This document shows, piece after piece, positions 1 through 9,455 of a stretch of 64,000 nt of DNA. Position numbers and translations under genes: made by a program. The notes beneath the pieces are model-generated. The model was not told where the DNA came from and did no database searches. It worked only from the letters and a program-made list of their open reading frames with translations. This DNA is from Nitrospirales bacterium (GTDB taxonomy: Bacteria; Nitrospirota; Nitrospiria; Nitrospirales; UBA8639), in assembly GCA_021604005.1 (NCBI GenBank), contig BQIV01000019.1, positions 28,527-92,526 of the forward strand, given 5' to 3'. Position 1 is the first letter of the stretch. Every line of letters begins with the position of its first letter.

Positions 1-16
1 CAAGGTGCTGGCAACG

Positions 17-964
17 CTACTGTCGCCACGACGTCTTCCCCTTGGAAGGGCTGGCTTTAGTGTTTGCTGGTGGAGAAGGATTGATCAGCGGTAAGTCGTT
101 CACTGGAGCCTTCGGTGCTGGTTGATAGAGGGCCAGGGCTTCCGGCATCCATTTTTGTAAATCGGCAATGCGTGTTTCATGTGCTGGATGTGTTGAAAGA
201 AATTCAGAGGGCGCTCCTTGAGAGGCTTCCGCCATACGTTGCCAGATATGGATGGCTTCACGGGGATCATAGCCGGCATCGGCTGCTAATAAGACTCCCA
301 CGTAATCAGCTTCTGATTCATGGCTCCGACTAAAAGGGAGTAAGACTCCGACTTGCGCTCCCATTCCGAGCGCTTGCATGGCAAGCTGATTCATTTGTGG
401 GCTGAAGCCTTGCGTCGAAAGGGCAACGGCCGCAGCGGTCATACCAAATTGCGACACGAGGCCTTGGCTCATTCGTTCCCCGCCATGTTGCGCCAAAGCA
501 TGAATGACTTCATGCCCCATGATGGCCGCAAGCCCGGCCTCGGTTTTTGCCATGGGGAAGATTCCCGTATAGACCGCAATTTTCCCTCCGGGCATCGCCC
601 ACGCATTTTTCGTCTTGTCATCTTTAATAACAGTCACTTCCCACTTGAATGCCTTGGCGGCTTCTGCATACTTCGATCGTTTCGCCGCTTCAATAATTCG
701 CGCGGCGACCCGCTTGACCGGTTCAACTTCTTTGGGATCGGTCGAGAGCGTGACTTTGGGATCCTGAAGGACTTGATTGTACTGTGTGGCCGCCATTTGA
801 GACATATACGAATCTGGGAGTAAGAGCAGTTGCGAACGTTTGGTATACGGATTAGTCTCACATCCGCTCAACCCAAAGCCCATCCCAAGCAGGTAGGCTC
901 CTAGCTGTAGGTGTGTCCACCAACGGGTATGTCTCATAGATACATCCGGTTCACGAGGAGGCAT
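17..964 (-). CDS. M48 family metallopeptidase, lipoprotein
   Basis: Probable periplasmic zinc metalloprotease anchored as a lipoprotein. An N-terminal hydrophobic stretch ends in a lipobox (LSGC, Cys at about residue 35). The zinc motif HEVIH is at residues 151-155 and the downstream ESEAD motif near 216-220 supplies the third ligand, as in the M48 (BepA/Oma1-like) family. Related proteins handle quality control of outer-membrane or periplasmic proteins. The ATG at 964 has an AGGTG-like ribosome site; a second ATG at 937 would also keep the signal. It lies 12 bp downstream of two M16 peptidase genes on the same strand, so the three probably form one envelope-protease operon. Family assignment is firm; the substrate is unknown. 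Confidence 0.9.
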   Translation of the reverse strand: MPPREPDVSMRHTRWWTHLQLGAYLLGMGFGLSGCETNPYTKRSQLLLLPDSYMSQMAATQYNQVLQDPKVTLSTDPKEVEPVKRVAARIIEAAKRSKYAEAAKAFKWEVTVIKDDKTKNAWAMPGGKIAVYTGIFPMAKTEAGLAAIMGHEVIHALAQHGGERMSQGLVSQFGMTAAAVALSTQGFSPQMNQLAMQALGMGAQVGVLLPFSRSHESEADYVGVLLAADAGYDPREAIHIWQRMAEASQGAPSEFLSTHPAHETRIADLQKWMPEALALYQPAPKAPVNDLPLINPSPPANTKASPSKGKTSWRQ

Positions 965-976
965 GCGGTCACCTGA

Positions 977-2431
977 TTAGCTTGCTTCCTGTATGGTAAT
1001 ATCCACCTCTTGCACGTCTTTGTACCGTGCCAATGCGGACGCGGTGCCTTTTCGTGGACCAACGATTAAGATGGAAAAGTTCTGTGGCCGTAAGTGCTGG
1101 CGAACGGCTTGCCGCACTTGTTCGGTCGTCACTTGTTCAATACCTTTGCGAAACTGTACGAACCAGTCTGCGGGATATCCATAATACTCGTGTGTGACGT
1201 ACTTGCCTAAAATTTTTGCCGGAGAATCCACGGAAAAGATATACGAATTTAACATGGCCGCCTTCGCCTTCTCGACCTCTGCATCGGTTGGCGGGTCCGT
1301 CACCATTTTTTGAGATTCAGCAATCAGTGCGTCAATACCGGCGCCTGTCGTTTCAGTTTTTGTTGACATCATTAAACTGGCTAACCCGGGATAGTCCCAC
1401 TGAAACCCCACGCCTCCATGCACATCATACGCAAGGCCCTGCTTGGATCGAACATTTGAAAACAATCGAGCGCCAAACGATCCGGACAAAATCTGATTGA
1501 CGATGACTAGGGGGTAATAGTCGGGATTTCGGCGCATGACTCCCAAATGTCCCATCATAATTTTCGCTTGCGTCATGTCATTTTTTTCAACATAAAACAC
1601 TTTGGCTGGGTTCGACTCTTGATACGGAACCGAAAGATCGGGAACGGTCGGCCCCGTCGGCCAATCCCCAAACGCATCTTTGAGCAGTTTCAGGGCTGAG
1701 GCTGGTTGAAAATCTCCCGTAATACCCAAAATAATTCGATTCGGATGAAAGTAGGATTCATGCCAGGCGATGAGGTCCTTCCTGGTTATCGCACGCACTG
1801 TGGCATAGGAAGGTGTGCGCGCATATGGGGATGCTTGACCGTACACCAATTTTTTAAATTCTCTTCCCAGAATGGCATCGGGATTATCATTTTGCCGAGA
1901 GATGCCCGCCATGGCTTGATTCTTGGCAATCGCCAGTTTTTCAGGGTCAAATGACGGATGTCGGAGGACATCGGCAAAGACCTGTAACACATCAGGAAAG
2001 TCATCCTTCAGGCAGCTCATGGAGGCGGTGCCAGCGGTTTCACCAATAGCGGTTTCAATCGTGGCGGCTTTCCCTTCAAGATAATCATCCAACGCATCTC
2101 CCGCTAGAGATTCGGTTCCTCCGCTTCGCATCACCGTTCCCACCAGTTGAGCCAGCCCAGTCTGGGCGTTTGGTTCCAAACGAGAACCCGTCCGTATCTT
2201 TGCGGAGATACTGACGAGCGGAAGTTCATGATCCTCCATCATCAGAATCACCATTCCATTATCCAACTCTACGCGGGTTGGTTCGGGAATTTTGAATTCT
2301 GAGAGAGGAGGAAACTGTAGGTCTTCAACATAATCAACTTGAGCATAACTTGAGCCTTGTAGCGCCAGACTCAGCAAAAGCATCAGGCTTATACAACCGC
2401 ACACTTTAAGGACATTCAACTGGATACTCAT
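977..2431 (-). CDS. M16 family peptidase, non-catalytic partner
   Basis: Zinc-peptidase-fold (insulinase/processing-peptidase) protein of 484 residues with an N-terminal signal peptide ending near SYAQ. The position where active M16 proteins carry HxxEH reads QLVGT here (after TGLA), so the zinc site is lost. M16 enzymes often work as an active/inactive pair, and the neighbouring upstream gene encodes an HMFEH-containing protein whose stop overlaps this start by 4 bp (ATGA). This therefore looks like the structural subunit of a two-protein periplasmic peptidase. Both M16 halves (about residues 50-200 and 220-440) are recognisable. Confidence 0.9.
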   Translation of the reverse strand: MSIQLNVLKVCGCISLMLLLSLALQGSSYAQVDYVEDLQFPPLSEFKIPEPTRVELDNGMVILMMEDHELPLVSISAKIRTGSRLEPNAQTGLAQLVGTVMRSGGTESLAGDALDDYLEGKAATIETAIGETAGTASMSCLKDDFPDVLQVFADVLRHPSFDPEKLAIAKNQAMAGISRQNDNPDAILGREFKKLVYGQASPYARTPSYATVRAITRKDLIAWHESYFHPNRIILGITGDFQPASALKLLKDAFGDWPTGPTVPDLSVPYQESNPAKVFYVEKNDMTQAKIMMGHLGVMRRNPDYYPLVIVNQILSGSFGARLFSNVRSKQGLAYDVHGGVGFQWDYPGLASLMMSTKTETTGAGIDALIAESQKMVTDPPTDAEVEKAKAAMLNSYIFSVDSPAKILGKYVTHEYYGYPADWFVQFRKGIEQVTTEQVRQAVRQHLRPQNFSILIVGPRKGTASALARYKDVQEVDITIQEAS

Positions 2432-3996
2432 TGTTGCTGACCTCCTGAAGCTGCAGTGTCGATCTTGACCGGTTGTGGCGGTTCAGTTTCAATCATCGCG
2501 ACGACACGGTTCGCTTCCCGAAACGTCTTGCCCGCAACCCGTCGAATATCAGCCTTGGTCACGTTCTCTAACCGATCGATATAGGTAAATAACTCACGCC
2601 AATCGCCGAACAACATGTGATAATCCGTCAAATACATGGCTAATCCCAAATTACTGCCGAGTGCTCGCACTAATCCAGCCTTGGCGCGCGTGCGAAATTT
2701 CTGCAGTTCTTCATCTGTCACATCTTCATTGACTACACGCTGTATTTCCGCACGCAACGCGTCCTGGACCGTTGTATTGCGTACACCCCGGCTTGGAACC
2801 CCATAGGCGATCCAGAGATGCGGATATTTGTCCCCCGGGTACGCACTATAGGAACCAGCTGACACGGCTATTTGTTTGTCGCGAACAAGGGACCGGTAGA
2901 ACCGAGAGGTTCGGCCGTTGGTCAAAATATCATCAATGGCATCAAAGACTGGCTGGTCGGGATGCGTCACAGCCGGCTTGTGATAGCCTTCGAGGTAAAA
3001 CGGCTGCGAGGGATCTCGGAGGACGACAGTCTTTTCAGCGATTGAGGGTGGCTCAACGGTTCTCAGTGGCTGAGGTTTCGGGCCTTCGGGTATTCTGCCA
3101 AAGTATGTCTCCAAGAGCGGAATAAGTTGCTCCGCTTTCACATCACCGACGATCGCCGTTACCATATTTGCCGGCACATAGTGTTTGCGATAAAAGGCTT
3201 CGGCATCCGTCATGGTATAGGATTGAATATCGCTGGCAAACCCAATGACCGGATGGTGGTACGGATGCGCAATGAAAGCCGTTGAAATGAATTGCTCAAG
3301 GAGGCGGCCGATGGCGCGGCTTTCCGTCCGAAGACGGCGTTCTTCCATGACAACATCTCGTTCTTTATAAAACTCACGAAAAACCGGATGCAGAAATCGC
3401 TCAGACTCTAAATAGGCAAACAGTTCAACTTTATTGGAAGGTAACGCATAGAAATAGCCGGTGACATCGGATCCTGTAAAGGCATTTAACGAGACGCCGC
3501 CTTCTCGCTCAATGATATCCCCGAACTCATTTTTCACGACATATTGACTGGCCGCCTCTTGCATTTTTTTAAAGTGATCTTTGCGTTCCTGCACAGTGGA
3601 TAGATCGCTCTCCGGTGCAATGCGAGCCTGTTGATAGGCCAGATACGCGTCTTCCAAATTTTTGAGAGCGACTTTCTCTTCCTCATAATTCGATGTTCCG
3701 AGTCGTGGCGTTCCTTTGAACGCCATATGCTCAAACATATGTGCAAGACCGGTCATGCCACTAGGCTCCTGGGCGGAACCCACATTGACTCGTGTCATAA
3801 ATGCAAAAACCGGTGCTTTGGGACGTTCAACAATAATAAACGTCCAACCATTTTTTAAGGTGTGGGGAGTGACGTGCTTGGAAAATGAAGCGAGGTCTTG
3901 CGCCAAAACCTGGGAGATGAATAGCGGGAAGGAAAAAGTCAGCAGGAACCCATAAACGCAAAACGGTTTCCTCAATACGTGCTTGAGAGATATCAT
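2428..3996 (-). CDS. M16 family zinc peptidase, catalytic subunit
   Basis: Insulinase/processing-peptidase family protein of 522 residues with an N-terminal signal peptide (cleavage probably after VLAQ, near residue 33). The inverted zinc motif HMFEH is intact at residues 86-90, preceded by the family's usual GLAH context. A central coil-rich insert (about 105-150) separates the motif from the rest of the first M16 domain. It is the first gene of a three-gene minus-strand set with the inactive M16 partner (4-bp overlap) and the M48 lipoprotein. Likely an exported peptidase that degrades peptides in the periplasm; the substrate cannot be read from the sequence. Confidence 0.92.
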   Translation of the reverse strand: MISLKHVLRKPFCVYGFLLTFSFPLFISQVLAQDLASFSKHVTPHTLKNGWTFIIVERPKAPVFAFMTRVNVGSAQEPSGMTGLAHMFEHMAFKGTPRLGTSNYEEEKVALKNLEDAYLAYQQARIAPESDLSTVQERKDHFKKMQEAASQYVVKNEFGDIIEREGGVSLNAFTGSDVTGYFYALPSNKVELFAYLESERFLHPVFREFYKERDVVMEERRLRTESRAIGRLLEQFISTAFIAHPYHHPVIGFASDIQSYTMTDAEAFYRKHYVPANMVTAIVGDVKAEQLIPLLETYFGRIPEGPKPQPLRTVEPPSIAEKTVVLRDPSQPFYLEGYHKPAVTHPDQPVFDAIDDILTNGRTSRFYRSLVRDKQIAVSAGSYSAYPGDKYPHLWIAYGVPSRGVRNTTVQDALRAEIQRVVNEDVTDEELQKFRTRAKAGLVRALGSNLGLAMYLTDYHMLFGDWRELFTYIDRLENVTKADIRRVAGKTFREANRVVAMIETEPPQPVKIDTAASGGQQQ

Positions 3997-4221
3997 CCTG
4001 TCATCACCTCATTCAAGATAAAGATAGTGGAACATTATCTACATCCTACCCAGTAACTCGATCGCATGCAAGGTGAGTGACGCTCGTTATGTGCAGTGTG
4101 GGTATCATAGGAAGACCGGGGCTACTGTCACAAATTTGGGGGGCTACACATCACCTTCTTCTTAATGAAGGTGCTGTCGTGTTTCCAGCGTTCCCTCTTT
4201 GCACAGTCACGATGAATGTGC

Positions 4222-4893
4222 TTAGCCATATCGATCATTCTGCCATGGTCGCGCGGTGTTCGAATACCCGCGGATTTCCCAAAATCCTTTCTGGTCTTGT
4301 TCGGTAAAGGTAATCTTTTTGATCCACTTCGCGCCTTTCCAGGCGTAGAGCTTGGGAATAATCAGGCGAACCGGCCCCCCGTGGTCTTTCGACAGCGGAA
4401 GGTGGTTCCATTGAACAGCGAGAAAGACATCGTCATCCTGACAGACGGACAGCGGGAGATTCGTTGTGTAGTCATCATACGCTTCAAAAAAGAGAAACTG
4501 AGCCGACGGCAATGGGCGAACAATGGAACACACATGCTGAAAGCTCACCCCGACCCATTCATTATCCAATCGACTCCAACTTGTCACACAATGAAAGTCT
4601 GTTGTGTAGGATTTCGATGGCTGTGCCTGAAATTCCTCCCAATTCCATGTAACCGGATTTTCAATTTGGCCATCGATGGTCAATGTCCAGTCGTCCAGTG
4701 AGAGTTCCGGCTTAAATCCAAGGTCCAGGACTGGCCAATTATTGACGAGGTGTTGCCCTGGAGGGACACGTGGGTCCCCATAATCGATGTCAACTTCCCG
4801 GGCAGAGTCGCCACGGCCTCGTTGCATCAGTTTCTGTTTAGCTCTGAGCATTTTTTCATTCATATCCATATAGTCACCATTCCAGATGTTCAA
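4222..4893 (-). CDS. sulfite oxidase-like molybdopterin oxidoreductase
   Basis: Protein of 223 residues consisting only of the molybdopterin-binding domain of the sulfite oxidase/YedY (MsrP) family. The motif DFHCVTSWS around residues 99-107 carries the conserved Cys expected to ligate molybdenum, and GGPVR with a following KLYAWKGAKW segment is typical of the fold's cofactor-binding end. No signal peptide or Tat motif is visible, so it is probably cytoplasmic, unlike MsrP. There is no heme or dimerisation domain. The substrate is unknown. It stands alone between the M16 operon and a secreted beta-helix gene on the same strand. Starts at 4866 or 4851 are also possible. Confidence 0.87.
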   Translation of the reverse strand: MNIWNGDYMDMNEKMLRAKQKLMQRGRGDSAREVDIDYGDPRVPPGQHLVNNWPVLDLGFKPELSLDDWTLTIDGQIENPVTWNWEEFQAQPSKSYTTDFHCVTSWSRLDNEWVGVSFQHVCSIVRPLPSAQFLFFEAYDDYTTNLPLSVCQDDDVFLAVQWNHLPLSKDHGGPVRLIIPKLYAWKGAKWIKKITFTEQDQKGFWEIRGYSNTARPWQNDRYG

Positions 4894-5061
4894 TCGAGAC
4901 GCATAGCAAGGATACTGGAATTTACTGTCGTCCTGTTTCGTGGTCTTGACGGTCTTGTAATGTGGGCCGGTTGAATCATTTGAGACGTTGGGTTGATACG
5001 TCCCTGTAGTGCGCCATCCCCTGACGAGGCCATGTGTTCTGTGTCAGGATCGCAACGATGT

Positions 5062-6108
5062 TTAGCTGCCGGAATCAACGGGCGGTAACGCTCCCAGGAA
5101 TGGGAACTCTCCAATGTTTCGCAGCTTGGTATCGGACACTAACCGAAAATCATCTTTCTCCGGATGGACAAAGGTAGGTGACACATTCACATCGGTTTGA
5201 CTTTGCCGATCACGTGGAGCGGGAACGTTCGAGGCTTCTTTTTGAAGATAGTTGGCATCATTGGCAGAGAGCGCGTTAAATGAAAAAGCCGTGTGGCTTT
5301 CAGGAGAGACAAGAACCCCAACTTGACTGTCGGTGAGGATGTTGCCGTGCGCTTCACCCTGTGACGTATCATGAAACGCGATCCCGCCACCGTTCTTCAC
5401 AAGTGTATTTTGAATCACCACCGCCTTGGACGTATCATGGACCATAATGCCTTCGAACAAACTTCGGGTAATCACATTATGCTTTAAAAGAACCTCTGAG
5501 GTTCCACCCACTGCAACACCGTGATCATTATCATGAATAAAATTTCCGATAAGACTGGCCTTGGAGTTGGCAAATGCGACACCAGTCGTTTCACTTCCAC
5601 CTATCACGCAATCTTCTATGCGCACATCCTCAACTTCTTGCCCAAAGACCATGCCTTGAATATGAATTTTTTTCAACAGAATCCCGCCACCATTAAAAAT
5701 GCCTAACCCGAGCCCACCATGTTGATGAACGGTCAGATTATGAATTTCCACATTCCGTGCGCCGTAGGGCCATTTCCCAATATGGAGCGTTCCGACGCGT
5801 TTTAACCCGGTCAGCACCACGAGGTCCATCTGTTCACCAATAATCTTGAGTCCCTCTTTGCTGTGAACCGTCACATCTTCGGCATAGGTTCCAGCTTTGA
5901 TCCAAATGGTGTCCCCCGACTGCGCCGCATCAATGGCTTCTTGGATGGACACATAGGCTCCTGTTCCATCTAATGCCACGGTCCACCCTCTCGCATCTGG
6001 CGGATGCGCGTTCATTGGTGAAACGGCCCACACAAATGCATGGTATGGATAACCGACACAGAAGCAGAGCGCTGCAATCTGTAGCATGAAGGTCGTTGAG
6101 AATTTCAT
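5062..6108 (-). CDS. secreted right-handed beta-helix repeat protein
   Basis: Exported protein of 348 residues with an N-terminal signal peptide, followed by the typical opening of pectate-lyase-like proteins: a SIQEAIDAAQSGDTIWI segment near residues 53-70 and a KAGTYAEDV segment. Multiple parallel beta-helix coils then follow, rich in N-x-I/V-x-x-N turns (about residues 90-290). NosD/PbH1-type helices bind or cleave carbohydrates, but no catalytic set can be identified here. The minus-strand neighbour downstream (4222-4893) is 168 bp away and need not be co-transcribed. Function beyond the fold is not assignable. Confidence 0.85.
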   Translation of the reverse strand: MKFSTTFMLQIAALCFCVGYPYHAFVWAVSPMNAHPPDARGWTVALDGTGAYVSIQEAIDAAQSGDTIWIKAGTYAEDVTVHSKEGLKIIGEQMDLVVLTGLKRVGTLHIGKWPYGARNVEIHNLTVHQHGGLGLGIFNGGGILLKKIHIQGMVFGQEVEDVRIEDCVIGGSETTGVAFANSKASLIGNFIHDNDHGVAVGGTSEVLLKHNVITRSLFEGIMVHDTSKAVVIQNTLVKNGGGIAFHDTSQGEAHGNILTDSQVGVLVSPESHTAFSFNALSANDANYLQKEASNVPAPRDRQSQTDVNVSPTFVHPEKDDFRLVSDTKLRNIGEFPFLGALPPVDSGS

Positions 6109-6409
6109 GTGATGCTTAAACCTAAAAACAGCAGTTGGATCACGAAAGTCTGCACCACCTCTTTATGCACCGAGCAAATAGTTTGCACAACTTTTTCACG
6201 CTCAACTGCCGTTTCTAGGTTAAAAAATCCTTTTCAGTATCTTGTGATGGCTGGAGAACGAAAAGGTTGCGCTACCACTGATGCATAGGCCGTCTCCAAA
6301 GAGCCTTCGTAGGCAATAACCTATGTGATACCCGTGGGTCAAGCTATGGCGCTCTTGGGTATCTTATCTCATGATTGTGGCTGGGAAAAATCCTATGCTA
6401 TGGTGCGAT

Positions 6410-7039
6410 ATGCTCATCGTGGGCCTGACGGGTGGCTTAGCATCGGGAAAATCAACTATTGCTCAGATTTTTCAACAGTATGGTGCATGGATCATTGATG
6501 CTGATTGCCTCACACGAGAGGTCGTGAAACCTCACCGGGTCGCCTGGAAGGACATTATTCGAACATTTGGTCGAACAATATTGACCGAACAGAACACCGT
6601 AAATCGAGCGGCTCTGGCGGATACAGTCTTTGGCAATCCTCGTAAGCTCAAGCAATTAACAAATATTCTCTATCCCCGCGTGGCACGTGAGCAGGCTCGC
6701 ATAGTACGGCAAGTTGTTCAGAAGAATCTGGAAGCGGTGATTATCTATGACGCCGCCATGCTGATTGAATCAGATGCCTACACACGGATGGACCGCGTCA
6801 TCGTTGTGACCGCCAATCAACGGATACAAATTCAGCGTGCGTGTCAACGGACCGGCATGTCTCGGGCTGAAGCCGTACGCCGGATACGCCACCAAATGCC
6901 GCTGCCTGAAAAAAAACGGTATGCCGACTATGTGATCAACGGGGCACTTCCCTTACCTCAACTGCGTCCGATTGTTCGAAATCTCTATCGTCTCTTTCAA
7001 AAAGAGGCTCGACAAAAAACAGCACCATTGCGTATCTAA
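6410..7039 (+). CDS. coaE: dephospho-CoA kinase
   Basis: Phosphorylates dephospho-CoA, the last step of coenzyme A synthesis. The N-terminus MLIVGLTGG followed by LASGKST is the P-loop, with the DAD motif of CoaE (WIIDADCLTREV) just after it and the usual lid and adenine-binding segments later. The open frame extends upstream to 6371, but the family normally begins at the M-L-I-V-G-L-T-G sequence, so 6410 is preferred. Neither start has a good Shine-Dalgarno. The protein is about 209 residues, normal for CoaE. The next gene in the CoA pathway, coaD, is 50 kb away at 56.8 kb. Confidence 0.95.
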   Translation: MLIVGLTGGLASGKSTIAQIFQQYGAWIIDADCLTREVVKPHRVAWKDIIRTFGRTILTEQNTVNRAALADTVFGNPRKLKQLTNILYPRVAREQARIVRQVVQKNLEAVIIYDAAMLIESDAYTRMDRVIVVTANQRIQIQRACQRTGMSRAEAVRRIRHQMPLPEKKRYADYVINGALPLPQLRPIVRNLYRLFQKEARQKTAPLRI

Positions 7040-7129
7040 TTTCTGATAGGACGGTATCATCAGCCTTCTCTCTCACCCAAGCCAAGTTGTGCACGGTAAG
7101 GGAGTACTTCAACGATAAGGAGTTGTTTC

Positions 7130-8050
7130 ATGCATAATGTGGTCATTCTCGGATCTGGGCCTGCGGGCCTCACTGCCGCGCTGTACACTGCCCGGGCAAA
7201 TCTGTCCCCTCTTTTGATTGATGGGTCTCAACCGGGCGGACAATTAACGATTACGACCGATGTAGAAAATTTTCCAGGTTTTCCCAAAGGCATTATGGGC
7301 CCGCAGTTGATTATGGATATGCGAGCCCAAGCTGAACGATTTGGGACGGCATTTCGGCAAGGCCATGTCACCAAGGTTGATCTCGTTAACCGTCCATTTA
7401 CTATCACGATCGATGACGAAGATACGATTCAGGCCAAGACGCTGATTATCTCGACCGGCGCCTCCGCCAATCTTTTGGGACTTCCCTCTGAAAGCCGTTT
7501 AATGGGACACGGCGTCTCAACCTGCGCCACCTGTGACGGGTTCTTTTTTCGCGAAAAAGAAATCGTCGTCATTGGAGGCGGAGATAGCGCCATGGAAGAA
7601 GCCACGTTTCTCACAAAATTTGCTAGCAAGGTCACCATCATCCACAGGCGAGATACGTTGCGTGCGTCAAAAATCATGCAGAACCGTGCCGAAAAAAATG
7701 AAAAAATTTCGTTTCGATGGAATTCCACTATCGAAGAGATGCTTGGTGATGATGTCGTGACCGGCATTCGTGTTCGTGATGTCAACACAAAACACATAGA
7801 AGACCTTCCATGTGCAGGAATCTTTGTGGCCATTGGCCATACTCCCAACACGAGTTTGTTTCGAGAGGTTCTCGATATGGATGAGTCTGGATATCTTGTG
7901 ACGCAATCACATAGTTCTGCAACCAATATTCCAGGTGTCTACGCTGCTGGGGACGTTCAAGATTCTCAGTATCGACAGGCGATTACGGCGGCAGGATCAG
8001 GATGTATGGCTGCCATCGATGCTGAACGTTTTCTTGAAAGTCAGGAGTGA
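7130..8050 (+). CDS. trxB: thioredoxin reductase
   Basis: NADPH-dependent flavoprotein that reduces thioredoxin. The N-terminal FAD-binding GSGPAGLTAA motif, the redox-active CATC-D site at residues 132-135, and the NADPH-binding GGGDSAMEEA motif are all present, followed by the C-terminal FAD motif GVYAAGDV. Length (306 residues) is normal. An AAGGAG ribosome site at 7117-7122 sits at ideal spacing before the ATG. A small open frame and thiI follow on the same strand; ThiI also depends on thiol chemistry, so co-expression would make sense, but this is inference. Confidence 0.97.
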   Translation: MHNVVILGSGPAGLTAALYTARANLSPLLIDGSQPGGQLTITTDVENFPGFPKGIMGPQLIMDMRAQAERFGTAFRQGHVTKVDLVNRPFTITIDDEDTIQAKTLIISTGASANLLGLPSESRLMGHGVSTCATCDGFFFREKEIVVIGGGDSAMEEATFLTKFASKVTIIHRRDTLRASKIMQNRAEKNEKISFRWNSTIEEMLGDDVVTGIRVRDVNTKHIEDLPCAGIFVAIGHTPNTSLFREVLDMDESGYLVTQSHSSATNIPGVYAAGDVQDSQYRQAITAAGSGCMAAIDAERFLESQE

Positions 8051-8051
8051 G

Positions 8052-8213
8052 GTGACACGTGACAATTTCGTCGGTTTGCGCAAGCCCGATGCATGTCAGT
8101 TAGCACATATCTCATCGAATCTTACCATTAAAGAAAGCAAGGCTCATGCTGAGGATCTTCTTTCAACACTTGATGATGTATTGAATGTTTCATGCACTGG
8201 TCCATTATCATGA
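8052..8213 (+). CDS. possible small protein between trxB and thiI
   Basis: A 53-residue open frame begins with GTG one base after the trxB stop. It has a CAGGAG-like ribosome site at the end of trxB and runs 29 bp into thiI in another frame. The product (MTRDNFVGLRKPDAC...) contains a charged, helix-prone middle (IKESKAHAEDLLSTLDDV). It matches no family I recognise. thiI's own ATG has no clear ribosome site, so translation of this frame may serve to couple trxB and thiI translation. It could equally be a chance frame. Confidence 0.3.
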   Translation: MTRDNFVGLRKPDACQLAHISSNLTIKESKAHAEDLLSTLDDVLNVSCTGPLS

Positions 8214-9363
8214 AGTGGCACTCAAAGGACGAAATCGAGGATTCTTTGAGCAACGGATGGTCCGCCATCTACGATCTGCCCTGAAAAACCTCAAGGCAAT
8301 TCAAGTTGAAGCCTTACCCGGTCGAATTCGAGTCAGTTTCCCGGAGGAACGGTCTTGGGAATGCATCCATGATACGTTGTCTCGCACTTTTGGTGTAACG
8401 AATTTTTCCTTCGCCCGGTCAGCGCCGATTTCATATGTGTCGTCAGATTTAACGAAGCTAAAAGAAGCCATTCGGCGAAATATCCCCTCCAATGCGTTCA
8501 CGACATTTCGCGTTCTGACCAAACGAGCAGAAAAACGATTTCCGAAGACCTCGATGGATATCGATCGGGAAATTGGCGCGGATATTTGTGAGCACACAGG
8601 CAAACGTGTGAATCTTTCCAAGCCGGACTTGACGATCTATATCGAAATCTTAAAACACGATGCCTACTATGCGTTCAACAAAGAACCCGGACCCGGCGGA
8701 CTCCCGGTCGGGACCGGAGGTACAGTCTTATGCCTTATGTCTGGAGGAATTGATTCCCCCGTTGCGGCGTATCGAATGATGAAACGCGGATGTCGGGTGG
8801 TCTTTGTACATTTTCACGGACGTCCGTATCTTTCGCGTGCCTCTGAAGAGAAGGTGCGGGACCTTGTGACGTTACTGACGTCCTATCAACTCTCTTCGAC
8901 ATTATATTTAGTACCATTTGGCGAGATTCAACAACACATTGTTCTCGGTGCCCCTGCCCCCATTCGTGTGGTGCTCTATAGACGAATGATGATGAGAATA
9001 GCCGAAGAATTGGCTCGACAAGAAGAGGCATGGGCCCTGGTCACCGGCGATAGTCTTGGGCAAGTGGCTTCGCAAACCCCCGGCAATATTCAAGTGGTCA
9101 GTGAAGTCACGGGGCTCCCGATTCTTCGTCCACTCATTGGAATGGATAAAATCGAAATTACCGAACAGGCACAAGCGATTCAGACCTTTGAAACATCGAT
9201 TGAACCAGATCAAGACTGTTGCACACTCTTTGTTCCTCCGCATCCGAATACGCGTGCACGATTATCCGAGATCCAACATGTTGAGAAAGGACTCGATATT
9301 GCCGGTATGGTTAGGCAAGGTATTGAATACGTAGAACGCGCCAATTATGCCTACCCTGCCTAA
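8185..9363 (+). CDS. thiI: tRNA 4-thiouridine synthetase
   Basis: Introduces 4-thiouridine at tRNA position 8 and, in many bacteria, passes sulfur to thiamine thiazole synthesis. Order of domains: N-terminal ferredoxin-like plus THUMP region (to about residue 165), then the adenylating PP-loop ATPase with SGGIDSP at residues 186-192. The chain stops at 392 residues, so there is no C-terminal rhodanese domain as in E. coli ThiI; such short forms are common and receive sulfur from a separate carrier. The end segment PDQDCCTLFVP carries a paired Cys typical of the short forms. Downstream of trxB. Confidence 0.95.
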   Translation: MFHALVHYHEVALKGRNRGFFEQRMVRHLRSALKNLKAIQVEALPGRIRVSFPEERSWECIHDTLSRTFGVTNFSFARSAPISYVSSDLTKLKEAIRRNIPSNAFTTFRVLTKRAEKRFPKTSMDIDREIGADICEHTGKRVNLSKPDLTIYIEILKHDAYYAFNKEPGPGGLPVGTGGTVLCLMSGGIDSPVAAYRMMKRGCRVVFVHFHGRPYLSRASEEKVRDLVTLLTSYQLSSTLYLVPFGEIQQHIVLGAPAPIRVVLYRRMMMRIAEELARQEEAWALVTGDSLGQVASQTPGNIQVVSEVTGLPILRPLIGMDKIEITEQAQAIQTFETSIEPDQDCCTLFVPPHPNTRARLSEIQHVEKGLDIAGMVRQGIEYVERANYAYPA

Positions 9364-9455
9364 CTGCACACACGAAAATGCATTGGGCCTGCATGGTCTT
9401 GTGCTGATGCAGACTAAGGATGAGTGATCGGTAAGGAGTCAGTTCCACCTCTATC

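Noticed and set aside
353..823. Plus-strand 156-residue frame
   Set aside because: Antisense to the M48 gene, which carries HEVIH and a lipobox.
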